Assembly: GCF_003268595.1 (NCBI RefSeq)
Contig: NZ_CP029797.1
Coordinates: 1,695,501 to 1,759,500, forward strand
DNA: 64,000 nt
Source of the DNA: Paraliobacillus zengyii
Lineage (GTDB): Bacteria > Bacillota > Bacilli > Bacillales > Amphibacillaceae
Reading direction: 5' to 3'
Shown one piece after another: positions 18,214-27,318 of this stretch. Under the pieces are notes generated by a model. It did not search any database. It was not told where the DNA came from and saw only the letters and a program-made list of their open reading frames with translations. How positions within the stretch are numbered: the stretch's first letter is position 1; every line of letters begins with the position of its first letter. Made by a program: the position numbers and the translations under genes.

Positions 18214-18656
18214 CAAATATAAAAGCTTTTCAAAAAATACTGTCACATCAAGAGCGCTTAAAGAACGAGGCACAAATTAATTACCAAGAAGCAATGAATA
18301 ATTTCGAGACTGTTGCAACAAAGTTATATCAGTTATTGCAGAAAAAAGAAGAAGTCGAAAAACAATATGCTTATTATCTAAAATCTAGTGGTACAGTCAC
18401 TACATTAGCGACACATTATGCTTATATCGATGAAATAAAGAAAAAAATACAGCAAGTGGAATTAGAAGTAAGCAAGAAGCGCGTAATAATGGAAAAAAAA
18501 CAAGTGTTATTAACACAATCACATATTGAAGTGAAAAAGTTCGAAATAATAATTGAGAAAAAAAACGAAAAAGAAAAATTGCGTGAAATATATACTGAGA
18601 ATCAACAAATGGACGAAACGTCATTGAGACAGTTTTTAGCTAATGAAGATAGGTGA
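18210..18656 (+). CDS. fliJ: Flagellar export chaperone FliJ
   Basis: FliJ is a coiled-coil protein that joins the FliI ring to FlhA and escorts substrates. The 148 residues are almost entirely charged helix (LLQKKEEVEKQY, IKKKIQQVELEVSKKR), the FliJ pattern. Sequence identity in this family is low, so the call leans on position and coiled-coil character. It overlaps fliI by four bases (ATGA) and follows GGAGG. Confidence 0.88.
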   Translation: MTNIKAFQKILSHQERLKNEAQINYQEAMNNFETVATKLYQLLQKKEEVEKQYAYYLKSSGTVTTLATHYAYIDEIKKKIQQVELEVSKKRVIMEKKQVLLTQSHIEVKKFEIIIEKKNEKEKLREIYTENQQMDETSLRQFLANEDR

Positions 18657-18661
18657 TTAAA

Positions 18662-19267
18662 ATGGTAGAAAAGACAAAACAAGAAAAAAAGGCAAAGAGC
18701 CCTGGCTTCATGCAATGGGTATTAGTAATTGGTATACCTTTAATATTTGCTATCATACTTGCTTTTATTATCTTTTCATTTATGGGTATTGATGTTATTG
18801 CTAAAACAAAAGACGCAGCTAATCAGATCCCCTTTCTTTCTTCGGTTGTCACAACAGATGAAGAACAAGAAGTCGAACGAGAAGAAGAAAAGGTTGAGAC
18901 ACAACTTTCTGAAAAAGATGCAGAAATTGAAACACTGCAAACAGAAGTCTCCAATCATGAACAAACAATTGATGAGTTAAATCAAGAAATTGTTAAACTT
19001 ACGAACCAAACGGAAGATACTTCTGATGAAGAGGTAGAAACGGAAGGTGAAGTGCAAGAGAATGAGGAAGAGAGCGAAAATTTGGATAAGCTGACAAAGT
19101 CTTATGAAGAAATGGACCCCGAAAGCGCTGCTCCCATCTTGTCAAATGTTGAACGCGATTTAGCTACAGCGATCTTACAACAAATGAAGGATGAAGAAAG
19201 AGGGGAAGTACTTAGTGCAATGGATGCAGAAGTTGCTGCAGAACTTACACAACTATTACTAGAATAG
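18662..19267 (+). CDS. MotE-like flagellar protein (YlxF)
   Basis: One membrane helix at about 15-42 (WVLVIGIPLIFAIILAFII) is followed by a long Glu-rich coiled coil (about 60-140) and a C-terminal MgtE-N-like domain (MDPESAAPILSNV, LATAILQQM, RGEVLSAMD). This is the layout of YlxF of B. subtilis and of the MotE family, whose rhizobial member is a periplasmic chaperone for MotC. The function in Bacillaceae is not settled. The ATG at 18662 follows AGGTGA; an upstream GTG at 18653 overlaps that site. It sits between fliJ and fliK as in B. subtilis. Confidence 0.85.
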   Translation: MVEKTKQEKKAKSPGFMQWVLVIGIPLIFAIILAFIIFSFMGIDVIAKTKDAANQIPFLSSVVTTDEEQEVEREEEKVETQLSEKDAEIETLQTEVSNHEQTIDELNQEIVKLTNQTEDTSDEEVETEGEVQENEEESENLDKLTKSYEEMDPESAAPILSNVERDLATAILQQMKDEERGEVLSAMDAEVAAELTQLLLE

Positions 19268-19303
19268 TTTACGTTGAAATTATTTGAAGGGGGGTGAAAA
19301 AGT

Positions 19304-20857
19304 TTGAATGTAACGGGACTTTTAAATCAGCAAACAACCCAGTTAGGAAATACTTCTACGAAAAAAGGTAATGAAGGACAATCAGTCTTCGGTAGTCTAT
19401 TAGAATCAATAGGTAGTAAAGTGAATAACAGTTTGATTGGTGGTCAGTCAAAATCAAGCACTAGAGAACAGCTAGAATCTTCTGAAGAGGCTAATTCAAT
19501 TGAAACATTATTTTCATCGTATTTAGCGGGTGATAACGCTAGTTTAGAGCCATTACTAGAGCAGTTGAAGATTAAAAGTGATGAACTAACTACTTCAACT
19601 GATGAATCAATTCGTATTGCCGAATTAGCTGAGCAATTGATGTTATTAGAAAACGATACAGATATATCTAATCAGATGAAAAGTTTATGGGATCAACTTG
19701 AACCAGCTTTTGAGCAACTATCTACTGATCTAGCAGAAAGTACTTCTGAAGAAGATGTGTTGGAATTAGTAGAGCAATGGATTGCTGTTTCAGAGGAAGC
19801 GCCTGAGCAAAGTAGCAACTTCCTTAAACAACAAAATAACACTGAACTAGCAACATGGCTTGAAAATATAGTCTCTTCCAAAGCTATAGCAGAGGAGAAT
19901 ACCAAAACTAATCAGGCTAGCGTACAAATGGCGTCATTAGAACAATTATTTCAAAATAACACTTTACAAAATGTCGATGTTAATCAACAAAGTATAGAGA
20001 AGATAGCAAACTTATGGAAACAAGTAGAACAAGTAGCCGCACAAGTATCTTCTGGTAAGTTTGATCAAGAATCGAGTGTAAAAGTTCTGAAATTATTAGA
20101 ACAATGGACATCTTTAGAGAAAAGCACACCGCTAGAAACAGCGAATTTGTTACAAGAGAAAAAAGGGACGAATGAAGGTCAGTTATGGTCTCGCTTATTA
20201 GGAACATACCAAAAAAGAACTGAAGGTCAGATGCAGGCTAAATACCAGTCTAGTGCAATGGTAACAACGACGGACGTTTCAAAGTGGATGAAGAATGCTG
20301 TTACAAGTCTATCATCTGAAACAAAGGCTACAGTAAATGCTGAAACTTTAGCAACAGGTCAACAAATTTCTAAGTTAGAACAATTTGTTGTACATGTAAA
20401 GCAGTCAACACAAACAAACCAAAAATCTACTTCTGATAATTTAATGGAAGAATTTCAAAAAGTTATTAAATCAAGTAAATTTATGTCAGGTCCAAATGGA
20501 TCTAACGAGTTATTATTGAAATTAAAACCTAATCATCTAGGAGATATTTCAGTTAAATTAACCCAAATAAATGGGGAAATGATGGTGAAAATCACTGCCA
20601 CAACACAAGCAGCTAAAGATGCGTTAGAAACAAATATTCAACAATTACGCCATATGTTTTCACCAAATCAAGTAGTGATTGAAAAACAAGATGCGCAAAT
20701 GTTCCAGCAAACACAAGAAGAGTCCAATTCCTCATTTGATGAACAGATGTCAGAGTCGTCTCAACAAGAAGATGCTGAAGGAAAAGAGCAGAATGATGGA
20801 GAGCAGGATCAAAGTAGTATAAGTTTTGAAGAAGTATTAATGAATGAGAGAGTGTAG
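19304..20857 (+). CDS. fliK: Flagellar hook-length control protein FliK
   Basis: FliK measures hook length and triggers the FlhB export switch. The 517-residue protein has a long, low-complexity Ser/Glu/Gln-rich ruler region and a conserved C-terminal domain at about 400-460 (ELLLKLKPNHLGDISVKL, then INGEMMVKITAT), the FliK hallmark. The tail is acidic and Gln-rich. The start is TTG after AAGGGGGGTG. This is the second FliK-like protein in the window, the other being at 1801-4047. Confidence 0.9.
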   Translation: MNVTGLLNQQTTQLGNTSTKKGNEGQSVFGSLLESIGSKVNNSLIGGQSKSSTREQLESSEEANSIETLFSSYLAGDNASLEPLLEQLKIKSDELTTSTDESIRIAELAEQLMLLENDTDISNQMKSLWDQLEPAFEQLSTDLAESTSEEDVLELVEQWIAVSEEAPEQSSNFLKQQNNTELATWLENIVSSKAIAEENTKTNQASVQMASLEQLFQNNTLQNVDVNQQSIEKIANLWKQVEQVAAQVSSGKFDQESSVKVLKLLEQWTSLEKSTPLETANLLQEKKGTNEGQLWSRLLGTYQKRTEGQMQAKYQSSAMVTTTDVSKWMKNAVTSLSSETKATVNAETLATGQQISKLEQFVVHVKQSTQTNQKSTSDNLMEEFQKVIKSSKFMSGPNGSNELLLKLKPNHLGDISVKLTQINGEMMVKITATTQAAKDALETNIQQLRHMFSPNQVVIEKQDAQMFQQTQEESNSSFDEQMSESSQQEDAEGKEQNDGEQDQSSISFEEVLMNERV

Positions 20858-20867
20858 GTGAATTAAT

Positions 20868-21317
20868 TTGACGACAATTGATAGTTCTTATTATTTGAGT
20901 AACCAATCTCGTGGCACGACTAGCTCTGCATTAGGTAAGGATGAATTCATGCGGATATTAATGGCACAATTACAAAACCAAGATCCTCTGAATCCAATGG
21001 AAGATAAAGAGTTCATTTCACAAATGGCTACTTTTACTTCATTAGAACAGATGATGGAAATGAATACATCGATTAGTAGTTTAGTTCAAAACCAAACAGT
21101 TTCACCAGTAATTCAATATAGTCATTTAATTGGTAAAGAAGTTTCATACTATAAACTTGATGAAGAGTCTGGTGAAGTGATTGAACCGAAGGAAACGGTT
21201 AAAAGTAACGTTATCGCTGTAAGTGAAAAAGAAGGTTATGCAGTTTTAGAATTAGAAAATGAAAGTAAGATCTATACGGATGAAGTTCTTAAGTTAAGCC
21301 AACCTTCAACGGATTAA
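20868..21317 (+). CDS. flgD: Flagellar hook capping protein FlgD
   Basis: FlgD caps the growing hook and guides FlgE assembly. The conserved N-terminal block is clear: LGKDEFMRILMAQLQNQDPL and PMEDKEFISQMATFTSLEQM. It is followed by a short C-terminal part (YSHLIGKEVSYY, about 85 onwards). At 149 residues it is the short Bacillus form. The TTG start follows GTAGGTGA, ten bases after fliK. Confidence 0.94.
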   Translation: MTTIDSSYYLSNQSRGTTSSALGKDEFMRILMAQLQNQDPLNPMEDKEFISQMATFTSLEQMMEMNTSISSLVQNQTVSPVIQYSHLIGKEVSYYKLDEESGEVIEPKETVKSNVIAVSEKEGYAVLELENESKIYTDEVLKLSQPSTD

Positions 21318-21331
21318 GGAAGGTGAAAAAT

Positions 21332-21700
21332 ATGGATCATCGTATCCAACAAGTACATCAAGGGGCATTGCTTCCGAAAAACAGAAATAATATGCAGAAA
21401 AAGCAGGTTGGTACTTCTTTTCAAGATGTCTTATCTAGTGCACAAACATTAAAGATTAGCAAACATGCGCAAGCTAGATTAACTGAAAGAAATATTAAGA
21501 TTGATGATGCGAAATGGCAACAAATTTCGGATAAAATTGTGGAAGCAAAACAAAAAGGAATAACAGATTCTTTAGTTGTTACAGATGAAGCAACCTTATT
21601 AGTTAGTACGAAAAACAACACGGTTGTGACAGCAATGGATCGAGCAGAAGCACAAAGTCGCATTTTCACAAATATTAATGGAACAATTGTTGTAGATTAG
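21332..21700 (+). CDS. Flagellar operon protein of the TIGR02530 type
   Basis: This small protein of 122 residues lies between flgD and the hook gene, where many Firmicute flagellar operons carry a conserved protein of unknown role. Visible family features are a C-terminal KISKHAQARLTERNI segment and the ending VVTAMDRAEAQ and FTNINGTIVVD. No membrane segment or signal is seen. The position suggests a hook assembly role, perhaps in FlgE export, but this is inference. The ATG at 21332 follows AAGGTG; a GTG at 21323 overlaps it. Confidence 0.85.
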   Translation: MDHRIQQVHQGALLPKNRNNMQKKQVGTSFQDVLSSAQTLKISKHAQARLTERNIKIDDAKWQQISDKIVEAKQKGITDSLVVTDEATLLVSTKNNTVVTAMDRAEAQSRIFTNINGTIVVD

Positions 21701-21777
21701 GCTGGTCCCGTTAAGGGAAGCCATTCAAGCTGTTGACTGATTGATACAGCTAATTAAACTAAAAGGGGAATGGTAAT

Positions 21778-22689
21778 ATGTTACGTTCAATGTATTCTGG
21801 TATATCAGGAATGAAAAATTTCCAAACAAAATTAGACACGATCGGTAATAATATAGCAAATGTTAACACATCGGGATTTAAAAAAGGACGTGTTACGTTT
21901 CAAGATATGATGAGTCAAACGTTGTCAAATGCACAAGGTTCAATAGAAGGTGTCCGTGGTGGGCTAAACGCCGCACAAGTTGGTCTTGGTTCTCAACTAG
22001 GTTCGATTGATAACATTCAAACGCAAGGAAATAGACAAACAACGGATCGTACATTAGATTTAGCGCTTGAAGGCGATGGTATGTTTGTATTAGGTAGTAA
22101 TTTAGAAAATGGCGCAGCTGGTGATATTGATATGGAAGCATCAGATATTAACTTCACGCGTTCTGGTAATTTCTACTTAGATAATGAAGGGTATATAGTA
22201 AATCCAGATGGTTTATATTTATTGGGGGCTGGGAACCAAGCTGATGGCGATGATTTTGTCTTATCAGAAGAGCTAAGCCAAATTCAAATTCCTGCTAATG
22301 CAGCCAGCTTTAGTATTGCAGACAACGGAACAGTTAATTATGTTGATGGTGATGGCAACACACAAGTTGCTGGACAAATTAGATTAGCATCTTTCTCAAA
22401 TCCTGGTGGTCTAGAGAGAAGTGGATCTAACTTGTATCGATTAACAGCTAATGCAGGGGCATTTGAGGATGCTGGCGATGATGACGGTTTTAATACATTA
22501 AACGATTTAGTTACCCCTGGTGCAAATGGTTCTGCTTCGGTAGTCTCGGGCGCTTTAGAAATGTCAAACGTTGATTTAGCAGAAGAATTCACCGAAATGA
22601 TAACGGCGCAACGTGCATTTCAGTCAAATACCAAAATAATTACAACGTCAGATGAAATCTTACAAGAGTTAGTTAACTTGAAACGATAA
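21778..22689 (+). CDS. flgE: Flagellar hook protein FlgE (annotated FlgG in some Bacilli)
   Basis: This is the major hook subunit. The N-terminus (LRSMYSGISGMKNFQTKLD, GNNIANVNTSGFKKGR) and C-terminus (NVDLAEEFTEMITAQRAFQ, ITTSDEILQELVNLKR) are the conserved rod/hook ends, flanking a variable, acidic D1 domain. At 303 residues it is longer than the 264-residue B. subtilis hook protein. Position after flgD marks it as the hook gene even though its sequence is FlgG-like. The 77 bases upstream can form two small hairpins (21700-21722 and 21728-21751). Confidence 0.92.
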   Translation: MLRSMYSGISGMKNFQTKLDTIGNNIANVNTSGFKKGRVTFQDMMSQTLSNAQGSIEGVRGGLNAAQVGLGSQLGSIDNIQTQGNRQTTDRTLDLALEGDGMFVLGSNLENGAAGDIDMEASDINFTRSGNFYLDNEGYIVNPDGLYLLGAGNQADGDDFVLSEELSQIQIPANAASFSIADNGTVNYVDGDGNTQVAGQIRLASFSNPGGLERSGSNLYRLTANAGAFEDAGDDDGFNTLNDLVTPGANGSASVVSGALEMSNVDLAEEFTEMITAQRAFQSNTKIITTSDEILQELVNLKR

Positions 22690-22691
22690 GT

Positions 22692-22738
22692 AAGGAGGTG
22701 TGGAGCAAGTTTTCTTAACTTGCTCCAACCATAATATG
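22692..22738 (+). promoter_or_regulatory. Hairpin between the flbD ribosome-binding site and its ATG
   Basis: AAGGAGGTG (22692-22700) is followed at once by a perfect 10-bp hairpin, GGAGCAAGTT (22702-22711), loop TTCTT, AACTTGCTCC (22717-22726). Nine bases later comes the flbD ATG (22736). Unfolded, the site is 35 bases from the ATG; folded, it is about ten bases away. No T run follows, so it is not a terminator. Confidence 0.75.
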
Positions 22739-22957
22739 ATAGAAATCACGAAATTTAACGGGGATAGTTTTACCTTAAATGCTTTAATGATTGAACAAAT
22801 TCAATCATTTCCTGATACTACTATTACTCTATCAAATGGGAAAATTATAGTAGTTAAAGAGACAGAGAATGAAGTAGTTACTTTGGTAAATAACTATTTT
22901 CAAATGATTGGCATACAAGGATGGATAAAAGAGGCTGGTGAACAAAATGAACTCTAA
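22736..22957 (+). CDS. flbD: FlbD family protein (SwrD)
   Basis: FlbD/SwrD is a 70-odd-residue protein that raises flagellar motor power for swarming in B. subtilis. From ATG 22736 the protein begins MIEITKFNGDSFTLN and has 73 residues, matching the family's length and start; the block VVKETENEVV..V..Y completes it. The frame is open to a GTG at 22700, but that codon is part of the ribosome-binding site itself. No other start codon lies between. Translation therefore seems to depend on the intervening hairpin. It overlaps fliL by eleven bases. Confidence 0.92.
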   Translation: MIEITKFNGDSFTLNALMIEQIQSFPDTTITLSNGKIIVVKETENEVVTLVNNYFQMIGIQGWIKEAGEQNEL

Positions 22958-23363
22958 ATTATTTAAAATAATGATAAGTTCAATAGCTGTCATTTTGATT
23001 GTTGGAGTCGGTGCACTAATTTATATTTTAAACAGTTCAGATAGTGAAAATGAAGAATTAAGTATCGAGAAAATGGTGGAATACTCCTATACAACAGATG
23101 AAATGAGCACAGATTTAAAAGATGGTAGTTTTGTTCGAATGCAATTCGATATTATTACAGATAGTAAAAAGGCGCGAACAGAAATTGAAAATAGGTCTTT
23201 TCAATTTAAGAACATCTTTATAAAAGAATCCGTTAACCTAACAGAAGCAGATGTGCAAGCAGGATTAACTGAATTAGAAACAAAGCTAAAAGATCAAATG
23301 AATGAGCTAATGGATGAGGGAAATATTATCGATGTATATATCATTAGTAAAGTCATACAGTGA
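22947..23363 (+). CDS. fliL: Flagellar basal body-associated protein FliL
   Basis: FliL is a single-pass membrane protein near the stator. The 138 residues have a membrane helix at about 7-28 (IMISSIAVILIVGVGALIYIL) and an extracytoplasmic domain with YTTDEMSTDLKDGSFVRMQF, the family's conserved strand. The ATG at 22947 is preferred over a GTG at 22938. It lies between flbD and fliM, as usual. Confidence 0.9.
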   Translation: MNSKLFKIMISSIAVILIVGVGALIYILNSSDSENEELSIEKMVEYSYTTDEMSTDLKDGSFVRMQFDIITDSKKARTEIENRSFQFKNIFIKESVNLTEADVQAGLTELETKLKDQMNELMDEGNIIDVYIISKVIQ

Positions 23364-23392
23364 TAAAAGCTCCTTCCTAGGAGGTGAATGTT

Positions 23393-24394
23393 GTGGCCAA
23401 TGAAGTTATGTCGCAAAATGAAATTGATGCATTATTATCCGCACTTTCATCCGGTGAGATGGATGCCAATCAATTAAAACAAGAAGAACAAGAGAAAAAA
23501 GTGCGTGTTTATGATTTTAAACGAGCATTACGATTCTCAAAAGACCAGATTCGAAGCATTTCTCGAATTCATGAGAACTTTGCACGATTATTAACAACAT
23601 ATTTTTCTGCACAGTTACGCACATATGTGCACATATCTGTTGCGTCTGTTGATCAAATCCCATATGAAGAATTTATTCGCTCGATCCCCACGATAACGAT
23701 ATTAAATATATATAGTATGCAACCATTACACGGTCGAATTATTTTTGAATTCAACCCGAATATTGCATACGCCATGTTAGATCGAATGTTAGGTGGTAAA
23801 GGAAAGAGTGTAAACAAAGTAGATAGTCTAACGGAAATTGAATCAACACTTATGACGCAACTATTTGAAAAAGGTTTAGATAATCTACAAGAAGCTTGGT
23901 CATCCGTGATAGATATTGATCCGATATTAGAGGAGTTTGAAGTAAATCCTCAATTCTTACAGCTTGTTTCTCCCAATGAAACAGTAGTAGTCGTTTCATT
24001 AAATACTACAATTGGTGAGAGTACTGGCATGATCAATATATGTATTCCTCATGTGGTTTTAGAACCTATTATTCCGAAATTATCTGTTCATTATTGGATG
24101 CAAACGGAGAAGCCAAAGGAAAGAAAACCAGAAGAATATGAAAACTTAACAAAGAATCTTGAAACAGCAGAATTAGATATGAGAGTTCTACTAGGAGAAA
24201 CATCAATTACAATAGAAGATTTATTGAATTTGCAACAAGGTGATGTACTCCACTTGGACCAATCAATTGAAGATGAATTAGTGATGCAAATTGATCAAGA
24301 GGATTTATATTATGTACAACCAGGAAAGAGAAAGAATAAATTGGCCGTCCAAATTATGAAAGAAATAAAAGGGGGCGATTCAGATGATGAATGA
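23393..24394 (+). CDS. fliM: Flagellar motor switch protein FliM
   Basis: FliM receives CheY-P and forms the C ring. The N-terminal CheY-binding peptide is VMSQNEIDALLSAL (about 5-18), the middle CheC-like domain covers about 40-230 and the C-terminal SpoA/FliN-like domain follows. CTAGGAGGTG at 23377-23386 selects GTG 23393 (333 residues); GTG 23384 lies inside that site. It overlaps fliY by eleven bases. Confidence 0.95.
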   Translation: MANEVMSQNEIDALLSALSSGEMDANQLKQEEQEKKVRVYDFKRALRFSKDQIRSISRIHENFARLLTTYFSAQLRTYVHISVASVDQIPYEEFIRSIPTITILNIYSMQPLHGRIIFEFNPNIAYAMLDRMLGGKGKSVNKVDSLTEIESTLMTQLFEKGLDNLQEAWSSVIDIDPILEEFEVNPQFLQLVSPNETVVVVSLNTTIGESTGMINICIPHVVLEPIIPKLSVHYWMQTEKPKERKPEEYENLTKNLETAELDMRVLLGETSITIEDLLNLQQGDVLHLDQSIEDELVMQIDQEDLYYVQPGKRKNKLAVQIMKEIKGGDSDDE

Positions 24395-25550
24395 CGGTAT
24401 GTTATCACAGGATGAGATTGATGCATTATTAAACAGTACAGATGATGATCAGCCTGAGACAAATAATGATAATGATGAGCAGGAAGAACAAGACATAGAA
24501 AATCTATTATCTGACATTGAAATTGATGCACTAGGAGAAATAGGTAATATTTCATTTGGTAGTTCGGCAACTACACTCTCAACATTGTTAAATCAAAAGG
24601 TCGATATTACAACACCAACTATTTCTACAATAAGTCGCAGTCGATTAGAAGAAGAATTTCCAAATCCTAATGTAGGTGTAGAAGTAAAATATACAGAAGG
24701 TTTCGAAGGCGCTAATCTATTTGTGTTAGATTCTAATGATGCAGCAATTATTGCGGATTTAATGTTGGGTGGCGATGGTAAAACCGATACTCAAGAATTA
24801 AATGACATCTCGTTAAGTGCTGTACAAGAAGCAATGAATCAAATGATGGGAACTGCTGCGACTAGTATGTCAACGATATTTAGTAAAAGAGTCGATATCT
24901 CCCCGCCAGCTATTATGCTGTTAGATGTGAATGACGAGAATAAAGCTGATTATATGCCAGAAGATAATATCTTTGTAAAAGTGTCATTTCAATTGAAAAT
25001 TGGAGAGCTAATTGATTCAAATATTATGCAATTATTACCTTTATCATTTGCTAAAGATATGGTTGATGGTTTGTTGAATGGTGGTTCAGCTGATCCAATA
25101 GAAGAACAACCTGTAACAACTGAAACAGCTCCTGTACAAAAAGAACAAGAGCCTGCACAAGCGCAAAATCACAAGCCAACTTCCCAACCAGCAGAACCTA
25201 AAAATTTAGGGGAATTATCACAGGAAAATGCTTCTATTCAAAATGCATCTTTTTCTGCTTTTGAAAATGTCGATCTTCCGCAAAATGAAAAACGTAACTT
25301 AGGTATGTTGATGGATATTCCATTACAAGTTACCGTTGAATTAGGTAGGACTAAACGAACCGTAAAAGATATCTTAGAATTATCATCTGGCTCCATTATT
25401 GAATTAGATAAACTAGCAGGTGAACCAGTAGATATTCACGTAAACAATAAATTAATCGCACAGGGTGAAGTAGTAGTAATAGATGAGAACTTCGGTGTGC
25501 GTGTCACAGATATCGTAAGTCAATCAGATCGATTAAGGAAATTAAAGTAA
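24384..25550 (+). CDS. fliY: Flagellar motor switch phosphatase FliY
   Basis: FliY is both a C-ring component and a CheY-P phosphatase. At the N-terminus is a FliM-type CheY-binding peptide (LSQDEIDALL, about 7-16). The CheC-like domain retains both ExxN phosphatase motifs (in LGEIGNISFG and VQEAMNQMMG). A Gln/Pro-rich linker (about 230-290) leads to the C-terminal FliN/SpoA domain (LMDIPLQVTVELGRTKRTVK). It has 388 residues. Confidence 0.95.
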   Translation: MMNDGMLSQDEIDALLNSTDDDQPETNNDNDEQEEQDIENLLSDIEIDALGEIGNISFGSSATTLSTLLNQKVDITTPTISTISRSRLEEEFPNPNVGVEVKYTEGFEGANLFVLDSNDAAIIADLMLGGDGKTDTQELNDISLSAVQEAMNQMMGTAATSMSTIFSKRVDISPPAIMLLDVNDENKADYMPEDNIFVKVSFQLKIGELIDSNIMQLLPLSFAKDMVDGLLNGGSADPIEEQPVTTETAPVQKEQEPAQAQNHKPTSQPAEPKNLGELSQENASIQNASFSAFENVDLPQNEKRNLGMLMDIPLQVTVELGRTKRTVKDILELSSGSIIELDKLAGEPVDIHVNNKLIAQGEVVVIDENFGVRVTDIVSQSDRLRKLK

Positions 25551-25571
25551 TTAACTAGGGGGATTTATATA

Positions 25572-25934
25572 ATGGCTCAGAAAATATTAATAGTAGACGA
25601 TGCAGCTTTCATGCGAATGATGATCAAAGATATCTTAAGTAAGAATGGTTTTGAAGTAGTAGGTGAGGCGCAAGATGGTGTACAGGCTGTTGAAAAATAC
25701 AAGGAGCTTACGCCAGATCTAGTTACAATGGATATTACAATGCCTGAAAAAGACGGAATTGCAGCACTAAAAGAAATTAAAGAAATTAACCCTGATGCGG
25801 TTGTTCTTATGTGTTCGGCTATGGGACAGCAAGCAATGGTTATTGATGCAATTCAAGCAGGTGCAAAAGACTTTATTGTAAAACCATTTCAGGCAGATCG
25901 CGTCATTGAGGCCATTCAAAAAGCATTGAGCTGA
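25572..25934 (+). CDS. cheY: Chemotaxis response regulator CheY
   Basis: This single receiver domain of 120 residues signals from CheA to the switch. Acid pocket residues Asp9/Asp10 (IVDDAAFMR), phosphorylated Asp54 (VTMDITMPEKDG), Ser/Ala at the switch position (MCSAM) and Lys in FIVKPF are all present. It is placed between fliY and fliO, and overlaps fliO by one base at the stop (TGATG). Confidence 0.96.
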   Translation: MAQKILIVDDAAFMRMMIKDILSKNGFEVVGEAQDGVQAVEKYKELTPDLVTMDITMPEKDGIAALKEIKEINPDAVVLMCSAMGQQAMVIDAIQAGAKDFIVKPFQADRVIEAIQKALS

Positions 25935-26632
25935 TGAAAAATATGCGAAAAATAAACTTCGTATGCTTACTGATCGCATTATTTACTTGGGCTAGTATTC
26001 CTAGCACAATGGAGGCGGCATCCAATGATGGATATGTAGACGACTTATTTAAAAATGAGGCTCCTAGTGATGAGACGGATTCACCTGAAGAAGAAAACGA
26101 AAATAGTGAATCAAACCCAAGTAGTGAGACATCTTTAAGTGAGAACTCAGTTGATAATCCAATCATTACTTTCTTAAAAATTGTTTTGTCATTAATTTTG
26201 ATTTTAGGATTAATGTATTTGTTACTAAAATTATTTAATAAAAAAACCAAGCTATATAAACACGCGAATACTTTAGAAAATATTGGTGGTGTTCCACTTG
26301 GTTCTAACAAATCGATTCAAATGATTCGTATTGGTGACAGCATATTCGTGGTTGGTGTCGCAGATAACATTGAACTGCTAACTGAGATTACAGATGAAGA
26401 AACTAAAAAACAGTTATTGGAAAGTCAAACTGAACAAGCAAGTTCAAATCAAATTGCTAATGTAATTGGAAAAACGATTTCACGTGTCTCATCGAAGAAA
26501 CAACAAGTTACATCAACTAAATCTCCTGCTGAATTTTCATCATTATTTAAAAATGAATTAAATGGTTTAGCAGATAAAAGAAAAAAAATAACAGAGCAAT
26601 ACAAACGTAAGGAAGAAGATAAACATGAATGA
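25934..26632 (+). CDS. fliO: Flagellar biosynthesis protein FliO (FliZ)
   Basis: FliO helps assemble the FliP ring of the export gate. The 232 residues have a cleavable-looking signal (NFVCLLIALFTWASIPSTMEA), an acidic extracytoplasmic stretch, one membrane helix at about 78-98 (IVLSLILILGLMYLLLKLF) and a cytoplasmic FliO domain (LENIGGVPLGSNKSIQMIRI, about 114-140). It overlaps cheY and fliP. Confidence 0.92.
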   Translation: MKNMRKINFVCLLIALFTWASIPSTMEAASNDGYVDDLFKNEAPSDETDSPEEENENSESNPSSETSLSENSVDNPIITFLKIVLSLILILGLMYLLLKLFNKKTKLYKHANTLENIGGVPLGSNKSIQMIRIGDSIFVVGVADNIELLTEITDEETKKQLLESQTEQASSNQIANVIGKTISRVSSKKQQVTSTKSPAEFSSLFKNELNGLADKRKKITEQYKRKEEDKHE

Positions 26633-27290
26633 ATTTGTTGATATATTTTCTAGTTCAGACCCGTCAAATGTTGCTACATCAGTGCAATTACTGTTATTGT
26701 TAACTGTTTTTTCATTAGCACCTAGTATTATTATATTACTAACATGCTTTACCAGAATTATTATAGTTTTATCTTTTACTAGAACTTCACTCGCAACACA
26801 GCAGATGCCTCCTAATCAAGTATTGATTGGGATAGCACTCTTTTTAACCTTCTTTATTATGGCACCAACGTTTCAACAAGTGAATGAAGATGCACTGACA
26901 CCGTTATTTAATGAAGAAATAACATTGGATGAAGCCTATACAAATGCTAGTATTCCAATGAAGGAATTTATGTCTAAGCATACACGCCAAAAAGATTTGG
27001 CTTTATTTATGAATTATAGTGGATTGGAAAATCCTGAATCATTAGAAGACATTCCGTTAACAACATTAGTCCCCGCCTTCGCAATAAGTGAATTAAAGAC
27101 AGCCTTTCAAATGGGCTTTATGATTTTTGTTCCATTTTTGGTTATTGATATGGCTGTTGCAAGTGTCTTAATGTCAATGGGAATGATGATGTTACCACCA
27201 GTAATGATTTCATTACCATTTAAAATTTTATTATTTGTGTTAGTTGATGGCTGGTATCTGATCACACAATCACTATTACAAGGGTTTTAG
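26625..27290 (+). CDS. fliP: Flagellar export gate protein FliP
   Basis: FliP forms the core pentamer of the type III export gate. The 221 residues have four membrane segments and family motifs FTRIIIVLSFTRTSLATQQM, PPNQVLIGIALFLTFF, FAISELKTAFQMGF and MGMMMLPPVMISLPFKI. It overlaps fliO by eight bases. fliQ follows. Confidence 0.96.
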   Translation: MNEFVDIFSSSDPSNVATSVQLLLLLTVFSLAPSIIILLTCFTRIIIVLSFTRTSLATQQMPPNQVLIGIALFLTFFIMAPTFQQVNEDALTPLFNEEITLDEAYTNASIPMKEFMSKHTRQKDLALFMNYSGLENPESLEDIPLTTLVPAFAISELKTAFQMGFMIFVPFLVIDMAVASVLMSMGMMMLPPVMISLPFKILLFVLVDGWYLITQSLLQGF

Positions 27291-27318
27291 CAATACGAAA
27301 TAAGAGGTGAAAGAGAAA

